Positions 1 to 8,507 of a DNA stretch of 64,000 nt are shown here, piece after piece. Each line of letters begins with the position of its first letter. The stretch's first letter is position 1. Made by a program: the position numbers and the translations under genes. The stretch comes from Corynebacterium vitaeruminis DSM 20294 (lineage in GTDB: Bacteria > Actinomycetota > Actinomycetes > Mycobacteriales > Mycobacteriaceae): positions 682,001 through 746,000 of the forward strand of contig NZ_CP004353.1 of assembly GCF_000550805.1 (NCBI RefSeq), in the 5' to 3' direction. The notes under the pieces were generated by a model. The model was not told the DNA's origin. It saw only the letters and a program-made list of their open reading frames with translations, and made no database searches.

Positions 1-1392
1 AGCCAGCTCATGCGCTTCTTCGACGTCGTGGCCGAGTTCGCCGCGGTGCCCGGGGCGACGCTGCCCGCGTTCCTCGACTACCTCGCGCTCTCCCGCGATC
101 AGGAGGACGGGCTCGCCCCCGCCGAGGTGCAGGTTCGTTCCGACCGGGTGCAGGTGCTCACCATCCACAAGGCCAAGGGCCTCGAGTGGGATATCGTCTC
201 GGTTCTCGGAACGGACTCCAACACCTACAAGGCCAAGGCGGAGACCTGGCTGACCATGCCCGACAAGATCCCCTCCACCCTGCGCGGGGACGCGGCGGAA
301 TCACCCACGGAGACGGGCGCTCCGGTGCTCGACCTCACGGAGGTGGAAAACCGCACCGAGCTCACCAAGGCCATCAAGGAGCACCTCGACGACCACCGCA
401 ACGCCTCCGCCGAGGAGTCCACGCGGCTTTTCTACGTGGCGCTCACCCGCTCCGAGCGTCGGCTCATGGTCACAGCGCACGGCAAGACCGGAACCAAGAA
501 GGGCGTGCAGCCCTACGAGAACCTCGCGCTCCTGCGCGACACCGCCCCCGAGCGGGTCGTGGAGTGGTACGAGGGGGAGGTCGGCTCCGACGGTTCGGAC
601 GCCTCCGCCCCGCCCGAGGGGATCTTCCAGTCCGGCTGGAACCCGCGCGGTATGGAGGAGGTCCGCGCCGCCATGGCCGACCTGCCGGAGCTCAGCCGGG
701 AGAAGGAGATCTACACCACCTGGGAAAAGGAGGTCGCGGCATTGATCGAGGAGTACTCCGCGGCCCAGGCCCCGGTCGTGGAGGTGGAGCTGTCCAGGGA
801 GTTGACGGCAACGGACATGGTCGCGCTCAAGGACAACCCGGAGCAGTTTGCCAGGCGCCAGCGGCGCCCCGTCCCGTTCAAGCCGAACACCTACGCCAAG
901 CGCGGCACCGCCTTCCACCAGTGGCTGGAGGACCGCGCGGGCGCCACGGCGCTGCTGGACGTCGACGAGCTCCCGGGCATCGACGAGGAGCTGGGCGACG
1001 CCGACCTCGCAGCGCTCAAGGAGGCCTTCCTCGCCTCGGAGTGGGCGGACAGGGCGCCGAAGTTCGTCGAGCACCCCTTCGAGGTGTCCATCGGCGGGAT
1101 CATCGTGCGCGGCCGCATGGACGCCGTCTTCCAGTCGGAGGAGGGGCGCTGGCAGATCATCGACTGGAAGACCGGCCACCGTCCCACCGCCGCGCAGATG
1201 CTCGCGACCCGGATCCAGCTGGCCGTCTACCGGCTCGCCTGGTCGCGCCTGAAGGGCGTCGCGGAGGCGGATATCGACGCGGCCTTCTACTACGTGATGG
1301 ACGGCGAGCTGGTGTCTCCGCCCGACCTGCCGGGTGAGGAGGAGCTGGCCAGGCTTCTGAAGGAGTCGAGCTCCGAGCCGTCGGGGCAGTAG
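1..1392 (+). CDS. adnB: AdnB-like helicase-nuclease, C-terminal part (5' end outside the window)
   Basis: This is the end of a UvrD-family helicase fused to a RecB-type nuclease; the frame is open to the left edge, so the N-terminal motor is missing from view. Helicase motifs are visible: LTIHKAKGLEWD (motif V region) and RLFYVALTRSERRL (motif VI). The last 200 residues carry nuclease motifs: GTAFHQWLE, then GRMDAVF, then DWKTG, the D...DxK core of a PD-(D/E)XK site. In mycobacteria AdnA and AdnB form a heterodimer that resects double-strand breaks. In mycobacteria the gene next to the potassium channel is AdnB, and the same neighbour follows here, so I chose B by synteny. AdnA cannot be excluded. 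Confidence 0.82.
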   Translation, partial: SQLMRFFDVVAEFAAVPGATLPAFLDYLALSRDQEDGLAPAEVQVRSDRVQVLTIHKAKGLEWDIVSVLGTDSNTYKAKAETWLTMPDKIPSTLRGDAAESPTETGAPVLDLTEVENRTELTKAIKEHLDDHRNASAEESTRLFYVALTRSERRLMVTAHGKTGTKKGVQPYENLALLRDTAPERVVEWYEGEVGSDGSDASAPPEGIFQSGWNPRGMEEVRAAMADLPELSREKEIYTTWEKEVAALIEEYSAAQAPVVEVELSRELTATDMVALKDNPEQFARRQRRPVPFKPNTYAKRGTAFHQWLEDRAGATALLDVDELPGIDEELGDADLAALKEAFLASEWADRAPKFVEHPFEVSIGGIIVRGRMDAVFQSEEGRWQIIDWKTGHRPTAAQMLATRIQLAVYRLAWSRLKGVAEADIDAAFYYVMDGELVSPPDLPGEEELARLLKESSSEPSGQ

Positions 1393-1474
1393 TATGACAG
1401 AATACGTCTGGCGTCGGCGCCCAGCTGGCTGCCTCGTGCACGCCCTGCCCCTCAACCTCGAAATGTGATTTCCC

Positions 1475-2548
1475 ATGGCCAACCGCTACCTGCAGCGATT
1501 CAACCGGGTCGACGAGCTCAACGACCTGCCGGAGCACTCGCTCCTGCACGTCATCGGCCTGCCCAGCAGGGGAGTGGCCAGCCCGGTCAAGCTCATTGCG
1601 CAGCGCTTCGCCTACGCGTTGGGGCTGGTCATCGCGGTGGCGCTCATCGTGTACTTCGACAAGGGGGGCTACACGGAGCCGCTGACCTTCATCGACGCCC
1701 TGTACTACTCGGCCGTGTCGCTGTCGACCACCGGCTACGGCGACATCACACCCATCACGCAGCAGGCGCGCTTGCTCAACATCATCATCATTACCCCGTT
1801 GCGCCTGCTGTTCGTCGTCCTCTTGGTCGGCACGACGCTGTCGGTGCTCACGGAGGAGTCGCGGAAAGCGTGGCAGATTCAGCGCTGGAGGAAACGCATG
1901 CGTAATCACACCGTCGTCATCGGTTACGGCACGAAGGGCCGCTCGGCGGTCGCTGCTTTGCTTGCCGACGGAGTCCTGCCCAAGGACATCGTGGTCGTGG
2001 ATACGGATCAGACCGCCCTGGAGATCGCGAACAATGCCGGGCTGGTCACAGTGACCGGCTCGGCCACGAAGTCCGACGTCCTGCGCCTGGCCGGAGTGCC
2101 CAAGGCGAAAGCCGTGGTCGTGGCCCCGAACCTCGACGACACCGCGGTGCTGGTCACCCTATCCGTGCGCGAGCTGGCGCCCGCCGCGTGGATCGTGGCG
2201 AGCGTGCGCGAGTCGGAGAACCAGCACCTGCTCGAGCAGTCCGGCGCCGACTCGGTGGTCATCTCCTCAGAGACCGCGGGCCGCATGCTGGGCCTTGCCA
2301 CCGTCACGCCGAGTGTCGTGGAGATGATGGAGGACCTGCTCTCCCCGGACGAAGGCTTCTCCGTCGCCGAGCGCCTCGTCGCCGAGGACGAGGTCGGCGC
2401 CAATCCGCGTCACCTCGCCGACATCGTGCTGGGTGTCGTCCGCTCCGGCGAGCTCTACCGCATCGACTCCCCCGAGGCCGAGACCGTCGAGCCCGGCGAT
2501 CGCCTCCTGTACGTCCGCCGCGTCTTCGGCGAGGACGAGGAGAAGTAG
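1475..2548 (+). CDS. Potassium channel subunit with TrkA-N (RCK) domain
   Basis: Residues about 45-115 form a two-helix pore module with the selectivity filter STTGYGD (GYGD near residues 87-90). A cytoplasmic RCK/TrkA-N Rossmann domain follows, starting with VVIGYGTKGRS near residue 147, and a TrkA-C-like end. The protein should sit in the membrane as a tetramer passing K+ under control of a nucleotide or ion bound by the RCK domain. Length (357 aa) fits the mycobacterial Rv3200c type. It sits 82 bp after the helicase-nuclease gene and 10 bp before nudC, in the conserved order. No clear ribosome binding site was seen before the ATG, so the start is less certain than the family. Confidence 0.9.
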   Translation: MANRYLQRFNRVDELNDLPEHSLLHVIGLPSRGVASPVKLIAQRFAYALGLVIAVALIVYFDKGGYTEPLTFIDALYYSAVSLSTTGYGDITPITQQARLLNIIIITPLRLLFVVLLVGTTLSVLTEESRKAWQIQRWRKRMRNHTVVIGYGTKGRSAVAALLADGVLPKDIVVVDTDQTALEIANNAGLVTVTGSATKSDVLRLAGVPKAKAVVVAPNLDDTAVLVTLSVRELAPAAWIVASVRESENQHLLEQSGADSVVISSETAGRMLGLATVTPSVVEMMEDLLSPDEGFSVAERLVAEDEVGANPRHLADIVLGVVRSGELYRIDSPEAETVEPGDRLLYVRRVFGEDEEK

Positions 2549-2558
2549 AATCGCCTCC

Positions 2559-3263
2559 ATGAGCAATACTTGCTTGCTTTTCGATGCCTCCGGCCAGATC
2601 GCACACCAGGGCCTCGCGCCGGTGCTCAGCCCTGAGCGCGACGATCTCCCCGCGTACCCCATCGGCGATGGGCTGGTCGTCCAGCGCTTGAAGGAGACCC
2701 GCACCGAACCCGAGTGGCACCGGCCGACCGACCGGCTCGCGGTCTACGCGTTGGGAGTCCTCGGCTTCCGCGAGCGCACCCTCGTGGACCCCGTGAGCGG
2801 CGGCGCCCTCAACTTTGAGCAGCCCACCGTCGGACGCACCAGCGAGGGCGCGATGGTCTTCCCCCGCATCGACCCGGCCGTCATCGGGCGCATCGAGCTC
2901 AAGGACGAGGAACGCATCCTGCTTGGCCGCAACACGCTGCGCCCGGACTTCTACTCGCTCATCGCTGGCTACGTCGACCTCGGCGAGACCTTCGAGGAGG
3001 CCATGTCCCGGGAGGCCATGGAGGAGGCGGGCCGCAGGATCGAGGACATCGAGTACAAGGCCAGCCAGCCGTGGCCCTACTCGGGCTCGCTCATGGTGGG
3101 CATGTCGGCGACCACCGAGGACGAGCACCCCGTCGCCGAGACCGACGGAGAGCTGGCCGACGTCGTGTGGGCCAGCCGCGACGACATCGAGCAGAACAAG
3201 TACCCCCTTCCGCGGAAGGGATCCATCGCGCTACGACTCATTGGGGAGTGGATGAACGAGTGA
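2559..3263 (+). CDS. nudC: NADH pyrophosphatase NudC (Nudix)
   Basis: The Nudix box is complete at residues about 137-159: G-x5-E then REAMEEAGRRI. The NudC-specific motif SQPWPYSGS follows near residue 170. NudC hydrolyses NAD(H) to NMN(H) and AMP, and in several bacteria removes NAD caps from RNA. The ATG at 2559 is chosen although the frame is open further left, because the upstream codons lie inside the channel gene. At 234 residues it is shorter than the mycobacterial enzyme, and the four-cysteine zinc ribbon of the E. coli enzyme is not visible. Its TGA overlaps the GTG start of the next gene, suggesting translational coupling. Confidence 0.9.
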   Translation: MSNTCLLFDASGQIAHQGLAPVLSPERDDLPAYPIGDGLVVQRLKETRTEPEWHRPTDRLAVYALGVLGFRERTLVDPVSGGALNFEQPTVGRTSEGAMVFPRIDPAVIGRIELKDEERILLGRNTLRPDFYSLIAGYVDLGETFEEAMSREAMEEAGRRIEDIEYKASQPWPYSGSLMVGMSATTEDEHPVAETDGELADVVWASRDDIEQNKYPLPRKGSIALRLIGEWMNE

Positions 3264-5305
3264 GCGTCGACCTTCGAGACCTCGACTCCGACCAACTTCA
3301 GGCGGCCACCGCGCCGCGCGGGCCCGTCGCCATCCTCGCGGGCGCCGGCACCGGCAAGACCCGCACGATCACCTATCGCATCGCCCACCTCATTGACCAG
3401 GGCTTCGCCAGCCCCGGCCGCGTCCTCGCGGTGACCTTCACCAACCGAGCGGCGGGCGAGATGCGCCACCGTCTGGGCCTCATGGGCATCGGTGGGGTGC
3501 AGGCGCGCACCTTCCACGCCGCCGCGCTGCGCCAGCTGCGCTACTTCTGGCCGCAGGTCGCAGGCGATCTCCCGTGGCGACTCATCGATAACAAGTTCTC
3601 GCTGGTCGGTCGAGCCGCCCGCTCGCTGGGGATCGCCACCGACACCGAAAACATCCGCGACCTGCTCGGCGAGATCGAGTGGGCCAAGGCCACGCTCATC
3701 GCCCCCGACGGCTACGCCGAGCGCGCCCAAAACCGCAAGACGCCGGAGCCGCCTGATAAGGTCGCCGAGGTCTACCGCCGCTACGAGGAGCTCAAGACCA
3801 CGCCCGAGGGCATCGGCCTCGACTTCGACGACCTCCTCCTGCACACCGCGGGCGCGCTCGAGAACTCCTCGGCCATCGCGGAGGAGTTCCGCGAGCAGTA
3901 CCGCACCTTCGTCGTCGACGAGTACCAGGACGTCACCCCGCTCCAGCAGCGGGTGCTCGACGCCTGGCTGGGCGAACGTGACGACCTCACCGTCGTCGGC
4001 GACGCCAACCAGACCATCTACTCGTTCACCGGCGCTACCCCGGACTACCTGCTCAACTTCTCCCGGAAGTACCCGCACGCGACCGTCGTCAAGCTGCAGC
4101 GCGACTACCGATCCACGCCGCAGGTGACCAACCTCGCCAACGAGGTCATCGGCAAGGCCACCGGGCGCGTGGCGGGCACCCGCCTCAAGCTCCAAGGCAT
4201 GCGGCCAGCCGGTCCCGACCCGGAGTTCGACTCCTACGAGGACGAGCCGAGCGAGGCCCGTGCCGTGGCGGGCCGGATCCGATCGCTGCTGGACAAGGGC
4301 GTGCCCGCGCACGAGATCGCCGTGCTCTACCGCATCAACGCCCAGTCCGCGACCTTCGAGCAGGCGCTGGCCGACGCGGGCATCGTCTACCAGGTCCGCG
4401 GCGGCGAGGAGTTCTTCCAGCGCGCCGAGATCCGCCAGGCCATCAGCCAGCTCGTGCGCGTCGCCCAGATCGATGGGCTCGCGGGCGGCGAGCGCCTGAC
4501 CAAGGTCGTCGCGGCCGCCCTCGCGCCGCTGGGGCTTACCGACACCGAGCCGGAGGGCGCCCAGGCGCGCGAGCGCTGGCAGTCCCTCAAGGCGCTGGCC
4601 GAGCTCAGCGAGGAACTCGTGGTGGCCACCCCGGACCTCGACCTCAACGGGCTGCTGCGCAAGCTCCAGGAGCGCGCCGCAGCCAAGCACCCGCCGACGA
4701 TGGAGGGCGTGACCTTAGCCTCGCTGCACGCGGCCAAGGGCCTGGAGTGGGACGCGGTGTTCCTGGTCGGGCTCACCGACGGCATGCTGCCGATCACCCA
4801 CGCCATCAAGGCAGGTCAGGAGCAGATCGAGGAGGAGCGCCGCCTGTTCTACGTCGGCGTCACCCGCGCGCGCGAGTACCTCTACCATTCCTACGCGAAG
4901 GCGCGCCAGGAGGGCGGGCGCGCCAACCGCAAGCGCTCGCGCTTCCTCGACGGCATCGTCGCCGACCCGGACGCCGTCACCACCAGCCGCAGGCCGCGCA
5001 CCCAGCGCTGCCGCGTGTGCGGCAAGCCGCTCGAGACGCCCACCGCCAAGGTGCTCGGCCGCTGCGAGGACTGCCCCTCGGACGCGGGCGAGGGCGTCTT
5101 CGAGGCGCTGCGCCAGTGGCGGCTCGCCACGGCCACGGAGAACCAGGTCCCGGCCTACATCGTCTTCACCGACGCCACGCTCATGGCGCTCGCCGAGGCC
5201 ATGCCGGAGTCGCTCGAGGAGATGCTCAGCGTGTCCGGGATCGGGCCGGTAAAGGTGCAGAACTTCGGCGAGGAGGTCCTCGAGGTGCTCGAGCAGTTCC
5301 GCTAG
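3260..5305 (+). CDS. uvrD2: ATP-dependent DNA helicase UvrD2 with tetracysteine and HRDC domains
   Basis: Superfamily 1A helicase of 681 residues. The Walker A GAGTGKTRT is near residue 28, the Walker B VDEYQD near 220, motif IV-V (LHAAKGLEWD) and motif VI (RLFYVGVTRA) follow. After the motor comes a CxxC...CxxC knuckle (CRVCGKP, then GRCEDC) and a C-terminal HRDC domain, the layout of mycobacterial UvrD2 (Rv3198c), a 3'-to-5' helicase. I place the start at GTG 3260, which overlaps the nudC stop (GTGA), giving an N terminus of VSVDLRDLDSDQLQAA; longer versions of the frame run through nudC and are unlikely. Confidence 0.93.
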   Translation: MSVDLRDLDSDQLQAATAPRGPVAILAGAGTGKTRTITYRIAHLIDQGFASPGRVLAVTFTNRAAGEMRHRLGLMGIGGVQARTFHAAALRQLRYFWPQVAGDLPWRLIDNKFSLVGRAARSLGIATDTENIRDLLGEIEWAKATLIAPDGYAERAQNRKTPEPPDKVAEVYRRYEELKTTPEGIGLDFDDLLLHTAGALENSSAIAEEFREQYRTFVVDEYQDVTPLQQRVLDAWLGERDDLTVVGDANQTIYSFTGATPDYLLNFSRKYPHATVVKLQRDYRSTPQVTNLANEVIGKATGRVAGTRLKLQGMRPAGPDPEFDSYEDEPSEARAVAGRIRSLLDKGVPAHEIAVLYRINAQSATFEQALADAGIVYQVRGGEEFFQRAEIRQAISQLVRVAQIDGLAGGERLTKVVAAALAPLGLTDTEPEGAQARERWQSLKALAELSEELVVATPDLDLNGLLRKLQERAAAKHPPTMEGVTLASLHAAKGLEWDAVFLVGLTDGMLPITHAIKAGQEQIEEERRLFYVGVTRAREYLYHSYAKARQEGGRANRKRSRFLDGIVADPDAVTTSRRPRTQRCRVCGKPLETPTAKVLGRCEDCPSDAGEGVFEALRQWRLATATENQVPAYIVFTDATLMALAEAMPESLEEMLSVSGIGPVKVQNFGEEVLEVLEQFR

Positions 5306-6174
5306 GGGGCGTCCTCGATGGGCAGCAGGTCCTGCGAGGAGCACAGCGGACACAGCGCGAGCGGCTCGACGATCCGCTCCTCCACGGCACCGTCGTAGGG
5401 GCTGAGCCTAAGGAGCAGCCCCGGGCGCGGGCGTTCGACGTGCATGCCCGGCGCTGGCGTCTGCGAGTAGAGCCCGTGGATGACGGCCGCGACCTTGACG
5501 GCGAGCAGGTGCTCGCACAGCGGGTCGAAACGCATCGACGGCCCCAGCTGCGCCCGCAACACGCGCGCCTCGGGGTCCCGCCGGAGCTCGGCGAGGTCGG
5601 TGCAGTACGGGCATGGCCCCTCGCCGTCGATGCGCAGGGGGCCGACCTCCACCATGCCGTCCTCCACGCGGGCCGGGATGATGGTGGGTCGGTCGGCGAG
5701 GAACACCGAGCGCCCGGCGAACAGCGCGTGGAAGCCGATGACCACCACGGGCACGTCCGACTCGAGGCGGTTGAGGAAGTTGCCGTCGGGCTCGCCGCGC
5801 GAGGGGCTGCGCACCCAGATTCCGGTCTCGGCGAGGACGGTGCGCAGGATCGAGGAGGACGCCGACGCCCCCACGACCGCGACGGGGCGCGGCGGCTGGT
5901 GGACCCGCAGGATGCCGTGGGCGAGGAGGTCGTCGATGAGGGTGGCCGCGGCCACCTCGTCGAGCCCCGCCCGCTCGAGCTTCCCGTGCAGCCCCGTGGC
6001 GGGCATCCGGCAGGCGGCGAGCGCCGCCGCGACCGGGGCGATGGCGTGCTTGGGCAGCAGCGCGATGCCCGAGCGCGTGGAGTCGGTGCCGAACTGAATC
6101 CCGTGCGGCGGGCGCAGCAATATGCGCGCGTTCCTGCTCAGCACCAGCCTGGTCGTGATATCCAGATCCCCCAC
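5302..6174 (-). CDS. Rv3196-like protein, related to TOMM cyclodehydratase/ThiF-type leader-binding proteins
   Basis: The gene converges on uvrD2, overlapping its end by 4 bp. The product resembles the actinobacterial Rv3196 family, which some annotations call 'bacteriocin biosynthesis cyclodehydratase domain'. It has a short N-terminal wHTH-like part, a Rossmann-like stretch (VAVVGASASS near residue 115), and two CxxC pairs (GPCPYC and LCPLC) that could bind one zinc. No precursor peptide, YcaO or dehydrogenase gene is nearby, so a peptide-modifying role is unproven. I prefer GTG at 6174 because an AGGGGGG Shine-Dalgarno lies just upstream; an ATG at 6210 in the same frame is the alternative. 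Function unknown. Confidence 0.72.
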   Translation of the reverse strand: MGDLDITTRLVLSRNARILLRPPHGIQFGTDSTRSGIALLPKHAIAPVAAALAACRMPATGLHGKLERAGLDEVAAATLIDDLLAHGILRVHQPPRPVAVVGASASSSILRTVLAETGIWVRSPSRGEPDGNFLNRLESDVPVVVIGFHALFAGRSVFLADRPTIIPARVEDGMVEVGPLRIDGEGPCPYCTDLAELRRDPEARVLRAQLGPSMRFDPLCEHLLAVKVAAVIHGLYSQTPAPGMHVERPRPGLLLRLSPYDGAVEERIVEPLALCPLCSSQDLLPIEDAP

Positions 6175-6232
6175 GGCTTTCCCCCCTTTTGAAACCCCGT
6201 GCGCCCTCATTTCACCACAGGTGCGGGGAGGT

Positions 6233-6238
6233 TACAAT
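6233..6238 (+). promoter_or_regulatory. Putative -10 box (TACAAT) of a leaderless metallopeptidase transcript
   Basis: TACAAT ends 8 bp before the ATG at 6247. A transcript starting 6-9 bp downstream would begin at or next to the start codon, so the mRNA would be leaderless, which is common in corynebacteria and mycobacteria. No Shine-Dalgarno precedes the ATG, which agrees. No convincing -35 was seen. Confidence 0.5.
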
Positions 6239-6246
6239 GCCTAGTC

Positions 6247-6771
6247 ATGCAGGTTCCCCCACAGGTCGAGGTGATCCGCTCCGCGCGGCGCTCCAAGACT
6301 GTCTCCGCCAGGCTGGTCGACGATCGCATCCAAGTCCGCGTCCCCGCGCGCATGAGCCGTGCCGACGAGCAAAAAGTGGTGGCCGAGCTGGTGGCCAAGG
6401 TCATGGCCAAGCACACCGCGTCGAGCTACACCGACGAGGAGCTCCAGGCCCGCGCCGAGCGCCTCAACCGCGATGTGCTGGACGGCCGAGCCCGCATCGG
6501 CAGCATCCGCTGGGTGACCAACCAGAACCGCCGGTGGGGCAGCTGCACCACCGCCACCGGCGACATCCGCATCTCCCACCGGCTTCAGCAGGTGCCCGAC
6601 TACGTCCTCGACTCGGTCATCGTCCACGAGCTGGTGCACACCTTCGTCGCCGACGGCCACAGCGCCACCTTCTGGGCATTCGCCGACCGCGCCCCGCAGG
6701 CCGAGCGGGCCAAGGGCTACCTCGAGGCGTACCAGCGATTCGGGCCACAGGAATCGGCTGGGTCGAACTGA
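6247..6771 (+). CDS. YgjP-like (DUF45/SprT-type) zinc metallopeptidase
   Basis: A 174-residue protein with the zinc motif VHELVHTF (HExxH) followed by a conserved DGHSATFW, and the family signature NRRWGSCT upstream of it. This is the layout of the YgjP/DUF45 group of M48-like peptidases. Substrate is unknown; related proteins are often near restriction or repair genes, but here it sits in the core helicase cluster. The start is the ATG at 6247, probably leaderless (TACAAT 9 bp upstream). The last codons, including the TGA, form part of a long palindrome that extends downstream. Confidence 0.85.
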   Translation: MQVPPQVEVIRSARRSKTVSARLVDDRIQVRVPARMSRADEQKVVAELVAKVMAKHTASSYTDEELQARAERLNRDVLDGRARIGSIRWVTNQNRRWGSCTTATGDIRISHRLQQVPDYVLDSVIVHELVHTFVADGHSATFWAFADRAPQAERAKGYLEAYQRFGPQESAGSN

Positions 6772-6846
6772 ATCAGTCGAGCTCACGGAAGAAAATACCC
6801 CAGGGGGGTATCAAAAATCCGTGAGTTCGACCGAATGAGTTCGACC
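6761..6846. repeat. Long palindrome A, 29-bp arms around a CsoR-like ATACCCC/GGGGTAT core
   Basis: Left arm 6761-6789 and right arm 6818-6846 are reverse complements at 25 of 29 positions. Between them lies a core at 6795-6811 reading ATACCCC, AG, then GGGGGGTAT. Each arm itself repeats the word TCGA(A/G)CT(C/G)A twice. The palindrome begins inside the stop region of the metallopeptidase gene. It may serve as a two-way terminator between convergent genes, an operator, or a mobile repeat. Confidence 0.75.
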
Positions 6847-6850
6847 GGGC

Positions 6851-6948
6851 GGCAAAAGGTCGACTTCACACGGAAGACTTCAGTCCCAAAAATACCCCCA
6901 CAGGGTATCAATTTTGGGTGAAGTCTTCCGACTGAAGTCGAAAAAGCC
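6851..6948. repeat. Long palindrome B, same design as A with different arms
   Basis: This unit starts 4 bp after palindrome A. Arms 6851-6897 and 6903-6948 match with few gaps; the best part pairs CGGAAGACTTCA with TGAAGTCTTCCG. The core again is ATACCCC...GGGTAT. Each arm has two copies of a GACTTCA word, mirroring the doubled word in A. The arm sequences of A and B differ but the architecture and core are the same. Its right end is 34 bp from the stop of the DUF2342 gene. Confidence 0.75.
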
Positions 6949-6982
6949 GGACGCAGCGCGCCCGGCCCATGCACACGACCAA

Positions 6983-8368
6983 CTAGGAGTCAGAATCAGA
7001 CTCCGGGTCGGTGGGATTCTCCTTCGACTCCGGATCCTCCTCCTTCGCCTCGTTGGCCAGCATCTCCTCGAGCGCCGTGATCTCGGCGATCGGGTCGAAG
7101 TCGTCGGTGGAGGCGGAGTCGAGCAGGCCGTCGATGAACTCGGCGGAGTTGTCCAGGTCCTCGGCAACCGGCAGGAAGTCCGGGTGATCCCAGACCCGGT
7201 CGCGGCGGGAGGCCCCCACCGCCACCGTCACGCGGCGCCACAGCTCCTGGGCCTCGGCGACCTTCGGGGCCGCGAACTCGATGCCCACCACGGAGGAGAA
7301 GGCCTTCTCGGCCGAGCCGCCGGTAGCGCGGCGGCGGCGCCACGCCTCGTTGAGCGCCTGGGTGGCGGGCACGCGCTCGCCCATGGCCTCGGTGACCACG
7401 TACTCGACCCAGCCCTCGATGAGCGCGAGCAGCGTCTCCAGGCGGGAGACCGCGCCGGCGTTGCGGGAGCTGATGCGCGGGGACATGTCCATGCCCTGCA
7501 GGCGCTGCATGGCGTCCTGGATCGCGCTCGGGTCGCCGGACTCGAGGTTGAGCTCACGCATGGCCTCCTCCACGTGCGAGGTGTCGATGACCAAGCCGGA
7601 GGCGTACTCCTCGACGGAGGACACCAGCCGCTCGATGAGCCACGGCACGTGCTTGAACAGGCGCTGGCGGGCGGCCTCGCGGGCGGCGAGGTAGACCAGC
7701 GCCTCCTGCTCGGAGACCCCGAGCGAGCCGGAGACGTGCGCGAGGTTCTTCGGCAGGATGGCCGTCACACCGGCCGGCGCGATGGGCAGGCCGAAGTCAG
7801 AACCCGTGAGCGCCTGGGAGGCCAGATCACCCAGCGCGTTACCCAGCTGCATGCCGAAGTTCATGCCCGACATCTGGCTCATCATGTGGATCATCGGCCC
7901 GACCATCTCGCGCGCCTCCTCAGGCAGCGACTCCATCTGGGCGTTGTTCATGTTCTCCGCGACGGGGGTGACCATGCGCTTCCACATCGGCAGCGTCTTG
8001 GTCAGCCACTCCTCCTCGTTCCATGCCTCGACCTTGTTGCCGGAGGCGGGCAGGATCGTCGCGTCGTCTAACCACATCTCGACCATGCGGACGGCGTTTT
8101 CCACCGCCGAGCTATCCGAGGCGCTCATCGCCGTGGGCTTGCCTATCTGCTGGCGCGCGATGCGCTCGGCGAGTGCGTAATTAACGGGGCCTTGGCCGTC
8201 GGGGGAGTTCATACTCGATCCCATGCCCGAGAGCATCTGGCCGAACTGGTTGAGCATGTCGCCCAGCCCGCCCGCGCCGAAGGGGTTATTCGAGTTGCGG
8301 CCGTCGCGATCGTCATCGTCGTCGTTGCCGCCGAAGTTAAAGGAAAAGCCAAAGCCGTTAGAGTTCAT
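6983..8368 (-). CDS. DUF2342-family protein (Rv3195-like 'zinc-dependent metalloprotease')
   Basis: The 461-residue product matches the actinobacterial Rv3195/DUF2342 family in length and in conserved stretches such as LERLVSSVEEYA and LIEGWVEYVV. The N terminus is rich in glycine, phenylalanine and aspartate, and the last 40 residues are strongly acidic. Databases call the family a zinc-dependent protease, but I see no HExxH here, and the position often occupied by histidine in EGHxE reads EGWVE. It faces away from the YlbL-like gene across a 139-bp divergent promoter region. Biochemical role unknown. Confidence 0.85.
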   Translation of the reverse strand: MNSNGFGFSFNFGGNDDDDDRDGRNSNNPFGAGGLGDMLNQFGQMLSGMGSSMNSPDGQGPVNYALAERIARQQIGKPTAMSASDSSAVENAVRMVEMWLDDATILPASGNKVEAWNEEEWLTKTLPMWKRMVTPVAENMNNAQMESLPEEAREMVGPMIHMMSQMSGMNFGMQLGNALGDLASQALTGSDFGLPIAPAGVTAILPKNLAHVSGSLGVSEQEALVYLAAREAARQRLFKHVPWLIERLVSSVEEYASGLVIDTSHVEEAMRELNLESGDPSAIQDAMQRLQGMDMSPRISSRNAGAVSRLETLLALIEGWVEYVVTEAMGERVPATQALNEAWRRRRATGGSAEKAFSSVVGIEFAAPKVAEAQELWRRVTVAVGASRRDRVWDHPDFLPVAEDLDNSAEFIDGLLDSASTDDFDPIAEITALEEMLANEAKEEDPESKENPTDPESDSDS

Positions 8369-8507
8369 GCCCTTAACCTACCTGTGTCGGAGGGTTCTTA
8401 GCCATCAAAAAGCAACGCTGTCAGCGAACAGCGCTTCTCGACGGCCAGAGGCGGGAAACCGTAGGCGTCGAGAAGCGAAAGCGGAAGGCGATGTACCCTT
8501 GTTATTC

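Noticed and set aside
301..1482. Long antisense frame over the AdnB-like gene, and similar frames over uvrD2 (3077-4690) and other core genes
   Set aside because: High GC leaves antisense frames open. Their translations are rich in arginine, glycine and leucine without domains, while the sense proteins have clear motifs.
6783..6974. Short minus-strand frames across the two palindromes
   Set aside because: They are made of the palindrome sequence itself; there is no ribosome site and no conserved-looking protein.
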